50,444 nucleotides of DNA from Kalymmatonema hyalinum WJT4-NPBG1. Lineage in GTDB: Bacteria > Cyanobacteriota > Cyanobacteriia > Cyanobacteriales > Nostocaceae. Below are positions 1 through 8,716 of this stretch, piece after piece. Both the position numbers and the translations under genes were made by a program. Every line of letters begins with the position of its first letter. Positions within the stretch are counted from its first letter, which is position 1. A model generated the notes under the pieces. It had not been told where the DNA came from, did no database searches, and was given only the letters and a program-made list of their open reading frames with translations. The stretch spans positions 1 through 50,444 of the forward strand of contig JAHHIB010000067.1 in NCBI GenBank assembly GCA_019359075.1, read 5' to 3'.

Positions 1-865
1 AGACTCTTCATTGGAACTAACTCTGAGTGACGGTTGCGCTCTGCGCAACCGCTAAATTGGCATTGGCGATCGCATTAATCTCAGACTGCGAAGCGCTCGA
101 ACTCAGATAACCCGCAACTTGGGTTAAGTAAGGAAAGAATCTTTTCCATAAATAAATTTAGGGGCTTCTGACTAACACTCTCCACTCTGGTTGTACAAAA
201 CTCATGCTGATATTTAACAACAGAGTTTTTAATTCCTAAGCTGAATTCTGGCAATGCTCGTTCTAAGTTCTTTCTTGGTGAAGAAGACTAAAGACTCAAG
301 AATCTCAGATACCTTCAGTAACGTATTCTTATTCCTTTGGATAGATTTATTTAGCCCTCAATAGTATTATGACCTGATCCAATATATGTTGCATAGGAGT
401 GCGGTCAACTTAAGGCTTGCAATCATCCTTAGCTATTCAAATTGAGTTAGTAGCACTATCTCTTTAGTATTACTTTGGAAAACAAGCTTGAATTCTCCAC
501 GAGTTTTCCACTATTGAGGCTTATCTTCAAATTGTATACAGTTCCTCAGTCCTTAAATTAGATTGACACGCTTAATATTTTCTTATTTTTTTAAATTTAT
601 CATCTAAATATTTTGCAGTAACAATAAAAAAATAAAGAATTATTTGAGATCTAAAATCCAATTTTGATCAATTAGAAAAAATGCTTATATAAAAATAAGT
701 TGTATTCCTATCTATAAAGCATAAAAAAATAATATTTTTTAAGACAGTAGTTATGGAATTGACCGAAAGTATTATTTTAGCATTTATTGGTTATAATTTA
801 TCTTTTTTTTGATAAAAGGTGAAAGCTAAAAAATTTAGTCAAAGAATGACAAGGAGATAAGAACA
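1..865. other. Gene-free leader region
   Basis: No convincing gene is visible. The first ~160 bases hold a GCGATCGC site near 66-73 and a perfect short palindrome at 31-51 (9-bp arms around TCT). A minus-strand open stretch across about 16-160 has no start codon and a low-complexity A/S/Q-rich translation; it may be the tail of a lost gene but I do not call it. From about 540 onward the DNA is strongly AT-rich and probably carries the promoter of the small lipoprotein that follows. Confidence 0.5.
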
Positions 866-982
866 ATGGCTATTTCTAAACAATTGATTTCTGTGCTTTT
901 TGTTGGAGCAATGTTAGCGCTTGCTGCTGGCTGTGAAGAACCTGAATATGAAGAAAACGATCGCCTGGGTATAGTCCCATAA
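866..982 (+). CDS. 38-residue entericidin-like small lipoprotein
   Basis: A very short gene not normally called by size cut-offs. The translation begins MAISKQLISV, continues as a hydrophobic segment and reaches AAGC at residues 20-23, a lipobox-like site with Cys23 as the acylated residue (the -3 position is Ala rather than the usual Leu). The mature part is only about 16 residues and acidic (EEPEYEEND). A strong ribosome binding site, AAGGAGAT at 851-858, lies 7 bases before the ATG, which is the main reason to believe it. Layout resembles entericidin-type mini-lipoproteins; the function is unknown. It is expected to be anchored in a membrane. The next gene starts 155 bases downstream on the same strand. 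Confidence 0.6.
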   Translation: MAISKQLISVLFVGAMLALAAGCEEPEYEENDRLGIVP

Positions 983-1137
983 AACAGCAACTTACTTGTA
1001 GCAAGAAGCGTGACACCTTCTAGATAAACATGATTGTTGCAACCATTGGCAATGCATTGCTGTGGATGCATTGAGTGAATCGCTCATGCCTTGGACTTTA
1101 GAAATTAGTCCTAAAAGCAAGCAAAAATGGCACAAAA

Positions 1138-2532
1138 ATGAACGATAAAAATAATCACACTTCTTCAGTAGAAACATCTAACAAGCAGAGTGAGGGCAGC
1201 AATCAACAGATACCGCAGCCACCAAAGGGTTGGCAGCGCTTTCTGTGGTTGGGACCAAGTTTTTTGTGGATGCTCTCGGCAGCGGGTTCAGGAGAGTTGC
1301 TGTTTACACCTAGAATCGCGGCTCTCTACGGCTATTCTCTGCTGTGGGCGCTGCTTGCCGCTGTGATCCTCAAATGGTTTATTAACCGTGAAGTGGGTCG
1401 CTTTTCAGTTTGCACCGGCACAACGATACTTGAAGGCTTCAAGCAAATTCCCGGTCCGAAAAACTGGGCAGTCTGGCTGATTTTGCTGCCGCAGGTGTTT
1501 GTAGCAATCTCTACCGTTGCGGGACTCGCAGGTGCTGCCGCCACAGCACTGGTTTTAATGACAGGAGGAACTGTCCAGATGTGGACGGTAATTATCATCA
1601 TTGTGACGGCGGCGATCGTCCTTTTAGGGCAATACTCTGTAGTTGAAAAGATTTCTTCCTATGTGGGTATCGCCCGTACACTGGCAGTAGTAGTTGCGGC
1701 AATTTTTGTCTTCCCCAACATTCAACAACTGGCAGGGGGTTTAGTCCCTCAAATTCCTAATAACGTGCAATATCAGGAAATTCTGCCTTGGCTGGGTTTT
1801 ATGCTAGCAGGGGCAGCAGGATTGATGTGGTACTCCTATTGGATCGAAGCTAAAGGGTACGGCGCTGCTGGTATCAAGGGGCAAGAGGGGATCGACCCTA
1901 AGCAACTAAATCAGGAGCAAAGAAAAAAGCTGCTTGGCTGGATTTCTCTAATGACCTTTTCCAACACCTTAGCGGTGGTTGGTGCGCTATTGGCAGCACT
2001 ATCTTTTCTGATTCTTGGTGGAGAGTTGCTGCGTCCAGAAGGGTTGGTGCCAAAAGAAAGTCAGGTTGCCGAAACTCTGGGTCGTTTACTGGGCGATTTG
2101 TGGGGACCCTTAGGCTTCTGGTTTATGGTGGCTATTGTTTTCATCACCTTCTGTAGCACCACGCTTTCAGTAGAAGATGGCTTTGGGCGGATGTTTGCCG
2201 ATGGTACGCAGATTATTTTACAAGGGTTTGGGGTAAGGGGTCGCTGGACGAACGAAAAGTTCTTGCAGCGTTTCTACATAGTGGTGCTTCTGGCAGTGCT
2301 GCCCATTGCCATCTACCTGTTCTTTGGCGAACTTGTCGGCTTGCTGCAAACAGCAGGAGCAATTGAAGCTGCTCACATCCCCATTGTCACGGGACTGACC
2401 CTGTACCTGAACTACCGGATGTTGCCCAAGGAATTGAGCCCGTCAAAGTTTACGTTTGGTGCAACTGCTGTTGCCGGAATTTTCTTCGCTGTATTTGCGG
2501 TTATCTACCTTTACCAGCTACTCAGTCAGTAG
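1138..2532 (+). CDS. Nramp-family-related membrane transporter lacking the DPGN motif
   Basis: 464 residues with about eleven hydrophobic helices after a 30-residue polar N-terminus. The start of the membrane domain (GPSFLW, then YGYSLLWALL) and the CTGTT segment align with the Nramp/MntH fold of proton-coupled Mn2+/Fe2+ transporters. The helix-1 DPGN metal-binding motif is replaced by GSGE at residues 50-53, and the helix-6 MPH-type motif reads MWY. Those residues bind the metal in true MntH, so the substrate is probably different; Nramp-related Mg2+ transporters and other divergent clades also lack them. It sits alone, 139 bases before a HAD phosphatase on the same strand. Family is confident, substrate is not. 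Confidence 0.75.
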   Translation: MNDKNNHTSSVETSNKQSEGSNQQIPQPPKGWQRFLWLGPSFLWMLSAAGSGELLFTPRIAALYGYSLLWALLAAVILKWFINREVGRFSVCTGTTILEGFKQIPGPKNWAVWLILLPQVFVAISTVAGLAGAAATALVLMTGGTVQMWTVIIIIVTAAIVLLGQYSVVEKISSYVGIARTLAVVVAAIFVFPNIQQLAGGLVPQIPNNVQYQEILPWLGFMLAGAAGLMWYSYWIEAKGYGAAGIKGQEGIDPKQLNQEQRKKLLGWISLMTFSNTLAVVGALLAALSFLILGGELLRPEGLVPKESQVAETLGRLLGDLWGPLGFWFMVAIVFITFCSTTLSVEDGFGRMFADGTQIILQGFGVRGRWTNEKFLQRFYIVVLLAVLPIAIYLFFGELVGLLQTAGAIEAAHIPIVTGLTLYLNYRMLPKELSPSKFTFGATAVAGIFFAVFAVIYLYQLLSQ

Positions 2533-2670
2533 TCAGTAGAAGCTCGCCCTACGTCGGCAGTTTCGAGTCAACTTGATAGGAGGTATGTTACCCGTGATCA
2601 CCCTAACCACTGGGAGAACCGCAACTATCAAATTGCCGTTGTTGGTTAACTGTAACTGAAGCTTATTGTT

Positions 2671-3531
2671 ATGACTCTAGCAACTAAATCACTTTCTAAC
2701 CGCATTGCCGTAGTTTTCGACTTCGACGATACTCTTGTGCCGGATACTGTCGATAGTCTGCTCAACAGCTGCGGTATTGACGCTCTTCAATTTCGCGCCC
2801 GACGTATTCAACCACTGATTGACAGCGGTTGGGACAAGATACTTGCCCGATTCTACGCTTTGATTGAGGAATCGCAGCGACAAGGCAACAAAATTACACA
2901 GGAATATCTTGTCTGGTTTGGTCAACAGTTAGCTCCCTTTGATGGGGTGTCGAAAATGTTTGATCGCCTGCGACAGCTTGCTTATCAACTCAATCCAAAA
3001 GTGGAAGTTGAGTTTTACTTAATCACCTGCGGGATGGTAGAAATTGCCCGTCATAACTGCATTGCCCCTAACTTTAAAGCAATGTGGGGCTGCGAGTTTC
3101 ACTATGGCAAAGAGGGGGGAATTGAGTTTCTCAAGAAGATTGTTACTCACACTGAGAAAACGCGCTATCTGTTCCAAATTGCCAAAGGTGTAGACTATGA
3201 CAAGGACGATGGTCGGACATTTGTTTATCGGGATGTGCCACAAGAGGAACTGCACGTACCATTGACGCAGGTGATTTATGTTGGAGATGGAGCGTCTGAT
3301 ATTCCTTGCTTCTCACTACTGAATGAGGAACAGGGGATAGCGATCGGCGTTTACAAAAACCGCACACCCCAGGATTGGGGGCAAGAGTTAAGCATTACCC
3401 AAAGTCAGCGAGTAGTCAACCTAGCACCTGCTGACTATAGTGAAAATTCTGAACTGATGCAGTCACTGATGCTAGCCCTAGAGAGTGTATGCAAACAGAT
3501 TTCTCTGCATCAATTGAGCGTGGGTGAATAG
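2671..3531 (+). CDS. HAD-superfamily phosphatase
   Basis: 286 residues. HAD motif I is DFDDT at 17-21 (Asp17 nucleophile, Asp19 general acid) and motif IV is GDGASD at 205-210, which binds Mg2+. The region between residues 30 and 110 is a helical cap of the C1 type, and the overall layout is phosphoserine-phosphatase-like, so it should be a soluble small-molecule phosphatase. The substrate cannot be read from sequence. It follows the transporter gene after 139 bases and may be transcribed from its own promoter. The stop is followed closely by the truncated rhodopsin-transducer gene. Confidence 0.75.
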   Translation: MTLATKSLSNRIAVVFDFDDTLVPDTVDSLLNSCGIDALQFRARRIQPLIDSGWDKILARFYALIEESQRQGNKITQEYLVWFGQQLAPFDGVSKMFDRLRQLAYQLNPKVEVEFYLITCGMVEIARHNCIAPNFKAMWGCEFHYGKEGGIEFLKKIVTHTEKTRYLFQIAKGVDYDKDDGRTFVYRDVPQEELHVPLTQVIYVGDGASDIPCFSLLNEEQGIAIGVYKNRTPQDWGQELSITQSQRVVNLAPADYSENSELMQSLMLALESVCKQISLHQLSVGE

Positions 3532-3573
3532 AGAAATTTTGCAAGCGCAAATTTGAACTCAGGAGATTCGATT

Positions 3574-3726
3574 ATGAGTAACCCAATTGGACAAACAAGG
3601 TGGGCAATAGCTGAAGGTTACATCCCCGCTTATAGCCACGGACCTGAACTCCAGTTTACCAGCCATGAAACTGCCTGTCTGCTGAATACTTCAGACCAAG
3701 ATGCCCATGTGAAAATCACAATTTAG
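3574..3726 (+). pseudogene. Truncated sensory rhodopsin transducer (ASRT family)
   Basis: A 50-residue open frame beginning MSNPIGQTRWAIAEGYIP. Its WAIAEGYIPxYxxGPExQFxSHETxCxLN pattern matches the start of the Anabaena sensory rhodopsin transducer family (PF07100), whose members are about 125 residues and form soluble beta-sandwich tetramers. The frame stops right after the VKITI strand, so more than half of the protein is missing. The ribosome binding site AGGAG (3561-3565) and the ATG are intact. A GC-rich palindromic repeat starts just after the stop, and a fragment of another gene follows, so the 3' part was probably lost by deletion or repeat insertion. No rhodopsin gene is nearby. Confidence 0.7.
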
Positions 3727-3730
3727 TTCA

Positions 3731-3810
3731 GCAACTGCACCCCACCCCTTTATCCCCTCCCCGCAAGCGGGGAGGGGACGTGAAGCGTAGCTTTACGGGG
3801 GTGGGGTTGC
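3731..3810. repeat. GC-rich palindromic repeat between two gene remnants
   Basis: About 80 bases with imperfect inverted ends (GCAACTGCACCCCACCCC against GGGGTGGGGTTGC) and a perfect internal hairpin at 3754-3777, arms CCCCTCCCCGC separated by AA. It lies exactly between the truncated transducer gene and the oxidoreductase fragment. Composition is much more GC-rich than the neighbours. It looks like one of the small non-autonomous palindromic elements common in cyanobacteria. Confidence 0.55.
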
Positions 3811-3813
3811 TAG

Positions 3814-3930
3814 GGTAATGACAAGTATTCATCCGAACTTGATATCATTCTGCATAACGTTAACCCAGAGCAGCAGCAGTTCATTGAGGTATTTGGCGAA
3901 AAGATGTTGCCTATACTGACAAAAAACTAA
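3814..3930 (+). pseudogene. C-terminal remnant of a luciferase-like (LLM) oxidoreductase
   Basis: An open frame without a start codon, about 38 codons, reading SSELDIILHNVNPEQQQF and then IEVFGEKMLPIL before the stop. The pattern 'hydrophobic strand, HxVNPxQ, FIxxFGEKVLPxL' is the C-terminal end of LLM-class flavin/F420-type oxidoreductases of the G6PDH-like subgroup. Everything upstream of residue 'SSEL' is gone; the junction falls in or beside the palindromic repeat. Non-functional. Confidence 0.45.
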
Positions 3931-3957
3931 TTAGACAACAGAAAAATTAACGGAGCA

Positions 3958-4284
3958 ATGTTTATGAATAAACTCACTCACCTGAGCCAAAAAAGTATTG
4001 AGCTAGTGGAAACAATTTGGGTGACATTTTGGGCGAGGCTACTGATTGTTCTTTTAGCCAGTCTTTTAACTGCATTGGCAAGTTCTGGCTCGGCGCTCAA
4101 TCCCTGCTTTGGCTTTTTGTATGAAGAACCCTACAACCATAGAGTCTTGGCTCCTCAGACATACCCACCTAATGCTATGACTCAACAACTGCTTGTGCGA
4201 GCACAATTTCCCAATCAGCTCAAGGAATGCTGGTATGGCAACGGCTCGTCCTATTCAATCGCCTCTTTTAGAGAATCGAAGTGA
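3958..4284 (+). CDS. Hypothetical protein with one N-terminal membrane segment
   Basis: 108 residues; no family recognised. A GGAG ribosome binding site lies about 4 bases before the ATG at 3958, which supports expression from this start; an ATG two codons later is an alternative. Residues about 27-45 are hydrophobic (LLIVLLASLLTALASSG) and could be a signal anchor or uncleaved signal peptide. The rest is polar with two cysteines. The final residues run into the repeat cluster that follows, so the natural C-terminus may have been altered. Confidence 0.45.
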   Translation: MFMNKLTHLSQKSIELVETIWVTFWARLLIVLLASLLTALASSGSALNPCFGFLYEEPYNHRVLAPQTYPPNAMTQQLLVRAQFPNQLKECWYGNGSSYSIASFRESK

Positions 4285-4420
4285 CGCGATCGCTTCCAGC
4301 GATCGCTTTGCGCCATCGCCCGGTAGCGTGCCCGTAGGGCATAGGGTTATGCAGCGCGTATGCCTGCGGTACGCTTTGCGCTTACGGCGGGAGATCCGCG
4401 CCTATGCTTTAACTTTAGAG
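4280..4420. repeat. Cluster of HIP1 sites and small palindromic repeats
   Basis: Two GCGATCGC octamers followed by several short GC-rich motifs such as TGCCTGCGGTACGCTTTGCG, related in style to the 21-27-base mobile repeats found inside genes elsewhere in this window. An open frame crossing it on the plus strand is composed of repeat sequence and is not a gene. Confidence 0.55.
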
Positions 4421-4528
4421 CATAAGCAAATATTAAGCGCTGTCCCTCATTGAAGCATAAGGAATGCAGTTTAGATTTATTCCAGCAAAATGTAATAGTA
4501 TATATCAGCAAAAAAATGGAGTTTACTA

Positions 4529-5671
4529 GTGCTAGATTCCTTGTTTGAAGTTTTGAATAGCGATGGCAGATTACAAATCGGCGCTCTAGGATTGACTTGG
4601 TTATTGGCTTTCATCAGTGGTGGCTTCTTTCTCCCTATACTGGGTTTACGTACTATGAGCTTTGTACAATCACTAATAACTCGTTTCATTTCTTTGAAAG
4701 AAAGAGTTGCTTATCAAAAAGTTGTCAAGCCTTATGAAAACTGGCTGGGCGTTGCATTTTGTCTTTTACTTGCTGATATATTCGCAATTTTACTCCCAGA
4801 ATCGGATTGGTCTAGGCTGATAGAAATTCCCATCGGATTAGCTTTAACTATTACTGCCAGTTGGTTAGCCTCTCAACTATTCAAGCAATTTTTTGATTTC
4901 TATCTGTTAGATGCAGCTATCAAAAGTGGGCGAAAAGTTAACAGTGAATTACTACTTCTTACTAAGTTACTTGCAAATATAATTATTGTAGTTGTAGCAA
5001 CTATTATCTTTGCCGAAACTCATCAAATCAACATTTTTGGACTGGTAGCGAGTTTAGGGGTTGGTGGTCTAGCAATAGCCTTTGCTGCCCAGAAGATATT
5101 GGAACAAGTATTAGGTGGTGTCGTTATTTATCTTGACCGTCCCTTTGTCATTGATGACTATATTGGCTTACCAGATGGAACTTTTGGTCGAGTTGAATCA
5201 ATTGGCTTACGCTCTACCAAAATTCGCACCTCTGGTAAGGGTACGTTGATGATTGTACCTAACAGTTCACTCACCCAGGTTAACATTGAAAACTTTACTG
5301 GCGCTAAGAAGGTGATGGCAGTTACTTATTTAAACTTCTATCGCGCCATTGAAAATGAAGAACGAGCTTTTATTCGCCAGATTATCCTTGAAAGTACCGT
5401 CGATATTTTTGGAATTGATACGCGCAGCACCGATGTTATTTTTAGAGATTTGCCAGAGCAAGTAGGGCAGTCTTCTAAGGTAGAAACAGCAGAGCGAACG
5501 CAAGCACAAATTACCTTTTTTATTTTAGGTTCTAGTGAAGTTTCAATGGGACTGCGACGTCAACTCCTTGACCTTGCTAATCAAAGTATTACCCAGCGTT
5601 TAAAGGGATATGGTATCGCTTTTGATATTGACGAGCCAACTATCTATGTTGATTCTCCTATTACAATTTAA
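4529..5671 (+). CDS. MscS-family mechanosensitive channel (first of a pair)
   Basis: 380 residues, GTG start at 4529. Four to five hydrophobic helices fill residues 15-190. They end in the pore-lining helix and the conserved turn to the beta domain (GGLAIAFAAQKILEQ, then YLDRPF, then FGRVESIGLRSTKIRT and VPNSSL), which identifies the MscS pore helix and upper cytoplasmic domain. Such channels open under membrane tension to release solutes during hypo-osmotic shock. The C-terminal alpha/beta domain ends EPTIYVDSPITI, nearly the same as the next gene, so the two arose by duplication. Only 9 bases separate them, implying one operon. Confidence 0.85.
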   Translation: MLDSLFEVLNSDGRLQIGALGLTWLLAFISGGFFLPILGLRTMSFVQSLITRFISLKERVAYQKVVKPYENWLGVAFCLLLADIFAILLPESDWSRLIEIPIGLALTITASWLASQLFKQFFDFYLLDAAIKSGRKVNSELLLLTKLLANIIIVVVATIIFAETHQINIFGLVASLGVGGLAIAFAAQKILEQVLGGVVIYLDRPFVIDDYIGLPDGTFGRVESIGLRSTKIRTSGKGTLMIVPNSSLTQVNIENFTGAKKVMAVTYLNFYRAIENEERAFIRQIILESTVDIFGIDTRSTDVIFRDLPEQVGQSSKVETAERTQAQITFFILGSSEVSMGLRRQLLDLANQSITQRLKGYGIAFDIDEPTIYVDSPITI

Positions 5672-5680
5672 AAGTCATTT

Positions 5681-6805
5681 ATGAATTTTTCACAAATTAT
5701 TCAAAATCTTATACACTTTGAAGAAGTAGCTAAATCTGTATTAATTAATTTTGGAATATTTCTACTATTTATACTGTTGTCTTTCCTACTAGGAAGATAT
5801 ACACCTTTGCTTGTCAGGTTGCTTCTCAGGCAATTTTTTCCACAGCAACTGACTACAATTTATGAAAAATTAATCTACCCAATTAGGAGCTTATTTAAAA
5901 TTGCTGGTACCTTAATCTTAATTTCTTTATCTTTAAATTGGATTAAGGAGTATCAACCAGTCTATAACTTTATAGATCCTTTTATTGATTTGGCAGTCAT
6001 TATTAGCGTTGCCTGCCTACTCTCGCGTTTATTTCGTCAATTTCTCCTCGTTTATGGAATAGATTTACTCCGCAAGTTTGGTCGGGAAGTTGATGAACTA
6101 CTACTAGTATTTGAGACTTTAGCAAATGTGATTATTGGCTTTTTTGCTGTACTAGCTTTTGCCAAGAACCGATTTGATTTAATTGGTTTAGTAACGGGTT
6201 TAGGAATTGCGGGTGTGGCCGTTGCTTTTGCTGCTCAGAAGACTTTAGAGCAATTATTGGGAACTATCGTGTTGTATTTAGATCGCCCCTTTGTTCCTGG
6301 AGAATATATTCGTTTACAACGTTCTCAACAAATTCCAGAAGGTTTATTTGGTCGAGTGGAGTCGATTGGTTTACGCTCTACCAAGATTCGTACAGCGGCA
6401 AAAAGTACACTTTTTATTGTGCCAAATTCCATATTGGCAAATTTAGAAATTGAAAATATTACTAGAGGCAAGAAGGTGATGGTCTTGCTGTACATCGACT
6501 TTTTGAAGTTTCTGGAAGAGCGAGAGCAAGCACTGGTGCAGCAAGTCATTGCTAATAGTACTAACTCATTATTTGGAATTGACCCAGGCAGTACCAATAT
6601 TACCTTTACAGACGGATCTGAAAATCAAACAACCCATGCTAGAGTGACATTTTTTATATTAGGTTCGAGTGAAAATTCAATTCAACTAAGAAAGCGGTTA
6701 TTGGAGTTAGCAAACGAGAAAATTTCTAAGCATCTTCACAATTATGGAATTGAATTTAAAATGCAAGAACCGACTATCTACGTAGAATCACCTATTACGA
6801 TTTGA
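5681..6805 (+). CDS. MscS-family mechanosensitive channel (second of a pair)
   Basis: 374 residues, ATG start 9 bases after the previous stop. Same architecture: membrane helices to about residue 190, then GVAVAFAAQKTLEQLLG (pore helix), YLDRPFVPGEYI, FGRVESIGLRSTKIRT and VPNS in the beta domain, and the C-terminal EPTIYVESPITI. The N-terminal helices differ much more from the first copy than the pore and C-terminal domains do, which suggests different gating or partners. Products could form homo- or hetero-heptamers at the plasma membrane; the sequence does not tell which. Confidence 0.85.
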   Translation: MNFSQIIQNLIHFEEVAKSVLINFGIFLLFILLSFLLGRYTPLLVRLLLRQFFPQQLTTIYEKLIYPIRSLFKIAGTLILISLSLNWIKEYQPVYNFIDPFIDLAVIISVACLLSRLFRQFLLVYGIDLLRKFGREVDELLLVFETLANVIIGFFAVLAFAKNRFDLIGLVTGLGIAGVAVAFAAQKTLEQLLGTIVLYLDRPFVPGEYIRLQRSQQIPEGLFGRVESIGLRSTKIRTAAKSTLFIVPNSILANLEIENITRGKKVMVLLYIDFLKFLEEREQALVQQVIANSTNSLFGIDPGSTNITFTDGSENQTTHARVTFFILGSSENSIQLRKRLLELANEKISKHLHNYGIEFKMQEPTIYVESPITI

Positions 6806-6823
6806 AGCGACAATTAATAATAA

Positions 6824-7015
6824 TTATAAGAACACGCCCCAACTGACATCCTTTATGCCGATTTGATTAAGACAAGCCATGAACGAAGTTCTGTTTCCCG
6901 GTTCATTAATTACCGAGAACAATTGTACAATCTTTTGCTTGAGTGCTGGTAATTTACGGTAGTCGTTGGCGAGCAGTTCTCGAAGCCTTGCCGTATCAGC
7001 AAGAGAATCGATCAT
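6824..7015 (-). CDS. Short hypothetical protein, possibly a remnant
   Basis: 63 residues, mainly helical in character (RLRELLANDYRKLPALKQK). No family recognised and no good ribosome binding site is visible before the ATG. It is convergent with the MscS pair, ending 18 bases from it. It may be the end of a larger lost gene. Confidence 0.3.
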   Translation of the reverse strand: MIDSLADTARLRELLANDYRKLPALKQKIVQLFSVINEPGNRTSFMACLNQIGIKDVSWGVFL

Positions 7016-7128
7016 GGTATTAATCAGGCATTTATCTATAGTGATTTTAAATGTCGGAGCAAAAATTATGCTATGAATTTTGAATAATACTGAGTTTTGT
7101 GCATCAATTTATCAACAGAGGTGCAACT

Positions 7129-7338
7129 ATGATTACTCAATATTATGATTCAACACACGTTGAAAACCACCTGCTTCAACAAATCAAAATCAAAGAAAAT
7201 CAGCTAAAAATTGCACAAGAATTTAATATGCTCTACGTAGCTCAAGCATTACAGAGTCAATTGTCAAAGTTACAGCATCAATTGTCAGAGTTGCAAGACC
7301 CTGAATTTCAAGCATTGATGAGTTTGTTGGACGATTGA
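7129..7338 (+). CDS. Small coiled-coil hypothetical protein
   Basis: 69 residues from the ATG at 7129, chosen because AGAGGT lies 6 bases upstream; a GTG at 7099 would add ten residues. The protein is one long helix with heptad-like spacing of L/I residues (NHLLQQIKIKENQLKIA, then LQSQLSKLQHQLSELQD) and an acidic end (LMSLLDD). Probably soluble and oligomeric. No family recognised; function unknown. Confidence 0.5.
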   Translation: MITQYYDSTHVENHLLQQIKIKENQLKIAQEFNMLYVAQALQSQLSKLQHQLSELQDPEFQALMSLLDD

Positions 7339-7830
7339 AATTTGTGGCAGGACAAGTTGAGAAACTATTAACATATTCCCCGCCCCCTTATGTGCGGGGA
7401 TTCTAGGCTCAAACAACGATAGCGGGCGATCGCCCGTCTTACATCGTCTAACCCAGCAGGTAAAATCCGGCGTTGCTCCGCTACATTTTATCCGTACAAA
7501 ACCGAACAACCTTTGCTGCACTCATAGTGGACTTTTTATGGGTAAATTTGTGGACCAGAGTGCAATGCATGTCTAGATGGAATGAAACGGGTGTATGAGG
7601 CTTCAGTTCTGAGAGAAACAAGTCAAACAGTGTGATTGCGATTCGGGGCAGTGGCGGAGCCAATCGCGATTGCCGTGTTAGTCCTTGTTTTCGTGGAAGA
7701 GGACGCGCATTCCTCACTACAAACTTAGTAAGGTTATTTAATCGGACATGACATCAAACGATTTTTCATATTTTTTTTGACAGTCGTAATGAATTGAATA
7801 CTGTGTTGCCAAAAGAATTCAAATAATTGC

Positions 7831-7871
7831 CGAGAAATTTAACCTCTGAGTTTCAGAGGTTAAATTTCTCG
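7831..7871. repeat. Perfect 19-bp hairpin with 3-base loop
   Basis: Arms of 19 bases (first arm starts CGAGAAATTTAACC) are exactly complementary around the loop GTT. No run of T follows on either strand, so it is not a standard intrinsic terminator. It is isolated within a gene-free region. Confidence 0.8.
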
Positions 7872-8268
7872 TGCTAAGACATCGGGGAACTGCGTTACCG
7901 ATTTTACCCAATCATCCGGTGCTACAGTGACACTCCTACACCTCTGTTCTTTGTAGGTGTAGGCATAAGAGCGGATTACTCCTTCGGTGAAATTCGTTCT
8001 CCCAAGGGGAGACGCTGCGCGAACGTGGTACTCCAACTGTTTCCCACTACCGCAGTTTATAGTCAGGCACGTGCCCCTCCCGACTTGAATGATTAAAAAA
8101 AACCATTCCCCTACGTTCCTTGAAGATTTTACATACGGTCGGCAGTAGTCGGCTTTATTTCAAGCAGTTTAAGACCGCACTTCCCAGTAAAACCCCATAT
8201 CTTCAGTTGTCTAGGTACAGATGGTTGACCAGTGTTTTAGACGAGCGTCAACACTTCTCTATGTTAAC

Positions 8269-8297
8269 ATAACGGGTAGATATCGACTACCCGTTAT
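8269..8297. repeat. 11-bp inverted repeat ATAACGGGTAG
   Basis: ATAACGGGTAG and its exact complement CTACCCGTTAT flank a 7-base spacer. It could be a regulator site or a transposon-end hairpin; no adjacent gene explains it. Confidence 0.6.
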
Positions 8298-8716
8298 GAA
8301 AGAATCACGATGAAATTTAAGGATATCAACAAAGTAGATTAAACAAATTACGGTCATATGCCGCAAGCAAAGATAAGACGGTTACTCAAATTGTTGAAGA
8401 CGCTTGTTGATAGGTTGCCCAACACGGAGATTGGCACTTCTTCGCACTGTCTCCACTCCTGAATCAAGCGACGGTTGATATTAGTCGGGGGACGTACCTT
8501 GAGCGCCCCGCCATTCATCCCACGTTGCCCTACGGGTCAGACGTGGGGCTTCTGTCGGTTCAAGCAAATTACAGCTATTTTCAGGTAAATAGACCACATT
8601 TGCCGTAGGGGCACAGCAATGCTGTGCCCTTACAGTGTGGTTCAAATACGTGAAAACTGCTGTAAACGCTTGCCGCCGATATCTACTGGTTTCGCCATTT
8701 GCTATTCTTCGCACCG

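Larger units (their letters stand above)
7339..8716. other. 1.4-kb gene-free region rich in hairpins
   Basis: No gene is supported. It holds scattered GCGATCGC sites, a perfect long hairpin at 7831-7871, a 9-bp inverted repeat with arms CCTACACCT near 7935-7965, a repeat beginning CTCCCAAGGGGAGACGC near 8000, a palindrome at 8269-8297, and a GGGCACAGCA/TGCTGTGCCC hairpin at 8609-8629. Short open frames here have no ribosome binding site. The region is probably a graveyard of small mobile repeats and may include ends of lost insertion sequences. Confidence 0.5.

Noticed and set aside
16-160. Minus-strand open stretch at the left edge
   Set aside because: No start codon and low-complexity translation; contains a small palindromic repeat.
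2560-2650. Short coding-like stretch (DHPNHWENRNYQIAVV) between the transporter and HAD genes
   Set aside because: Could be a remnant of a lost gene, but about 25 codons without a recognised family are not enough.
4193-4453. 86-codon open frame on the plus strand
   Set aside because: It runs through HIP1 sites and GC-rich repeats, overlaps the end of a better-supported frame and has no ribosome binding site.
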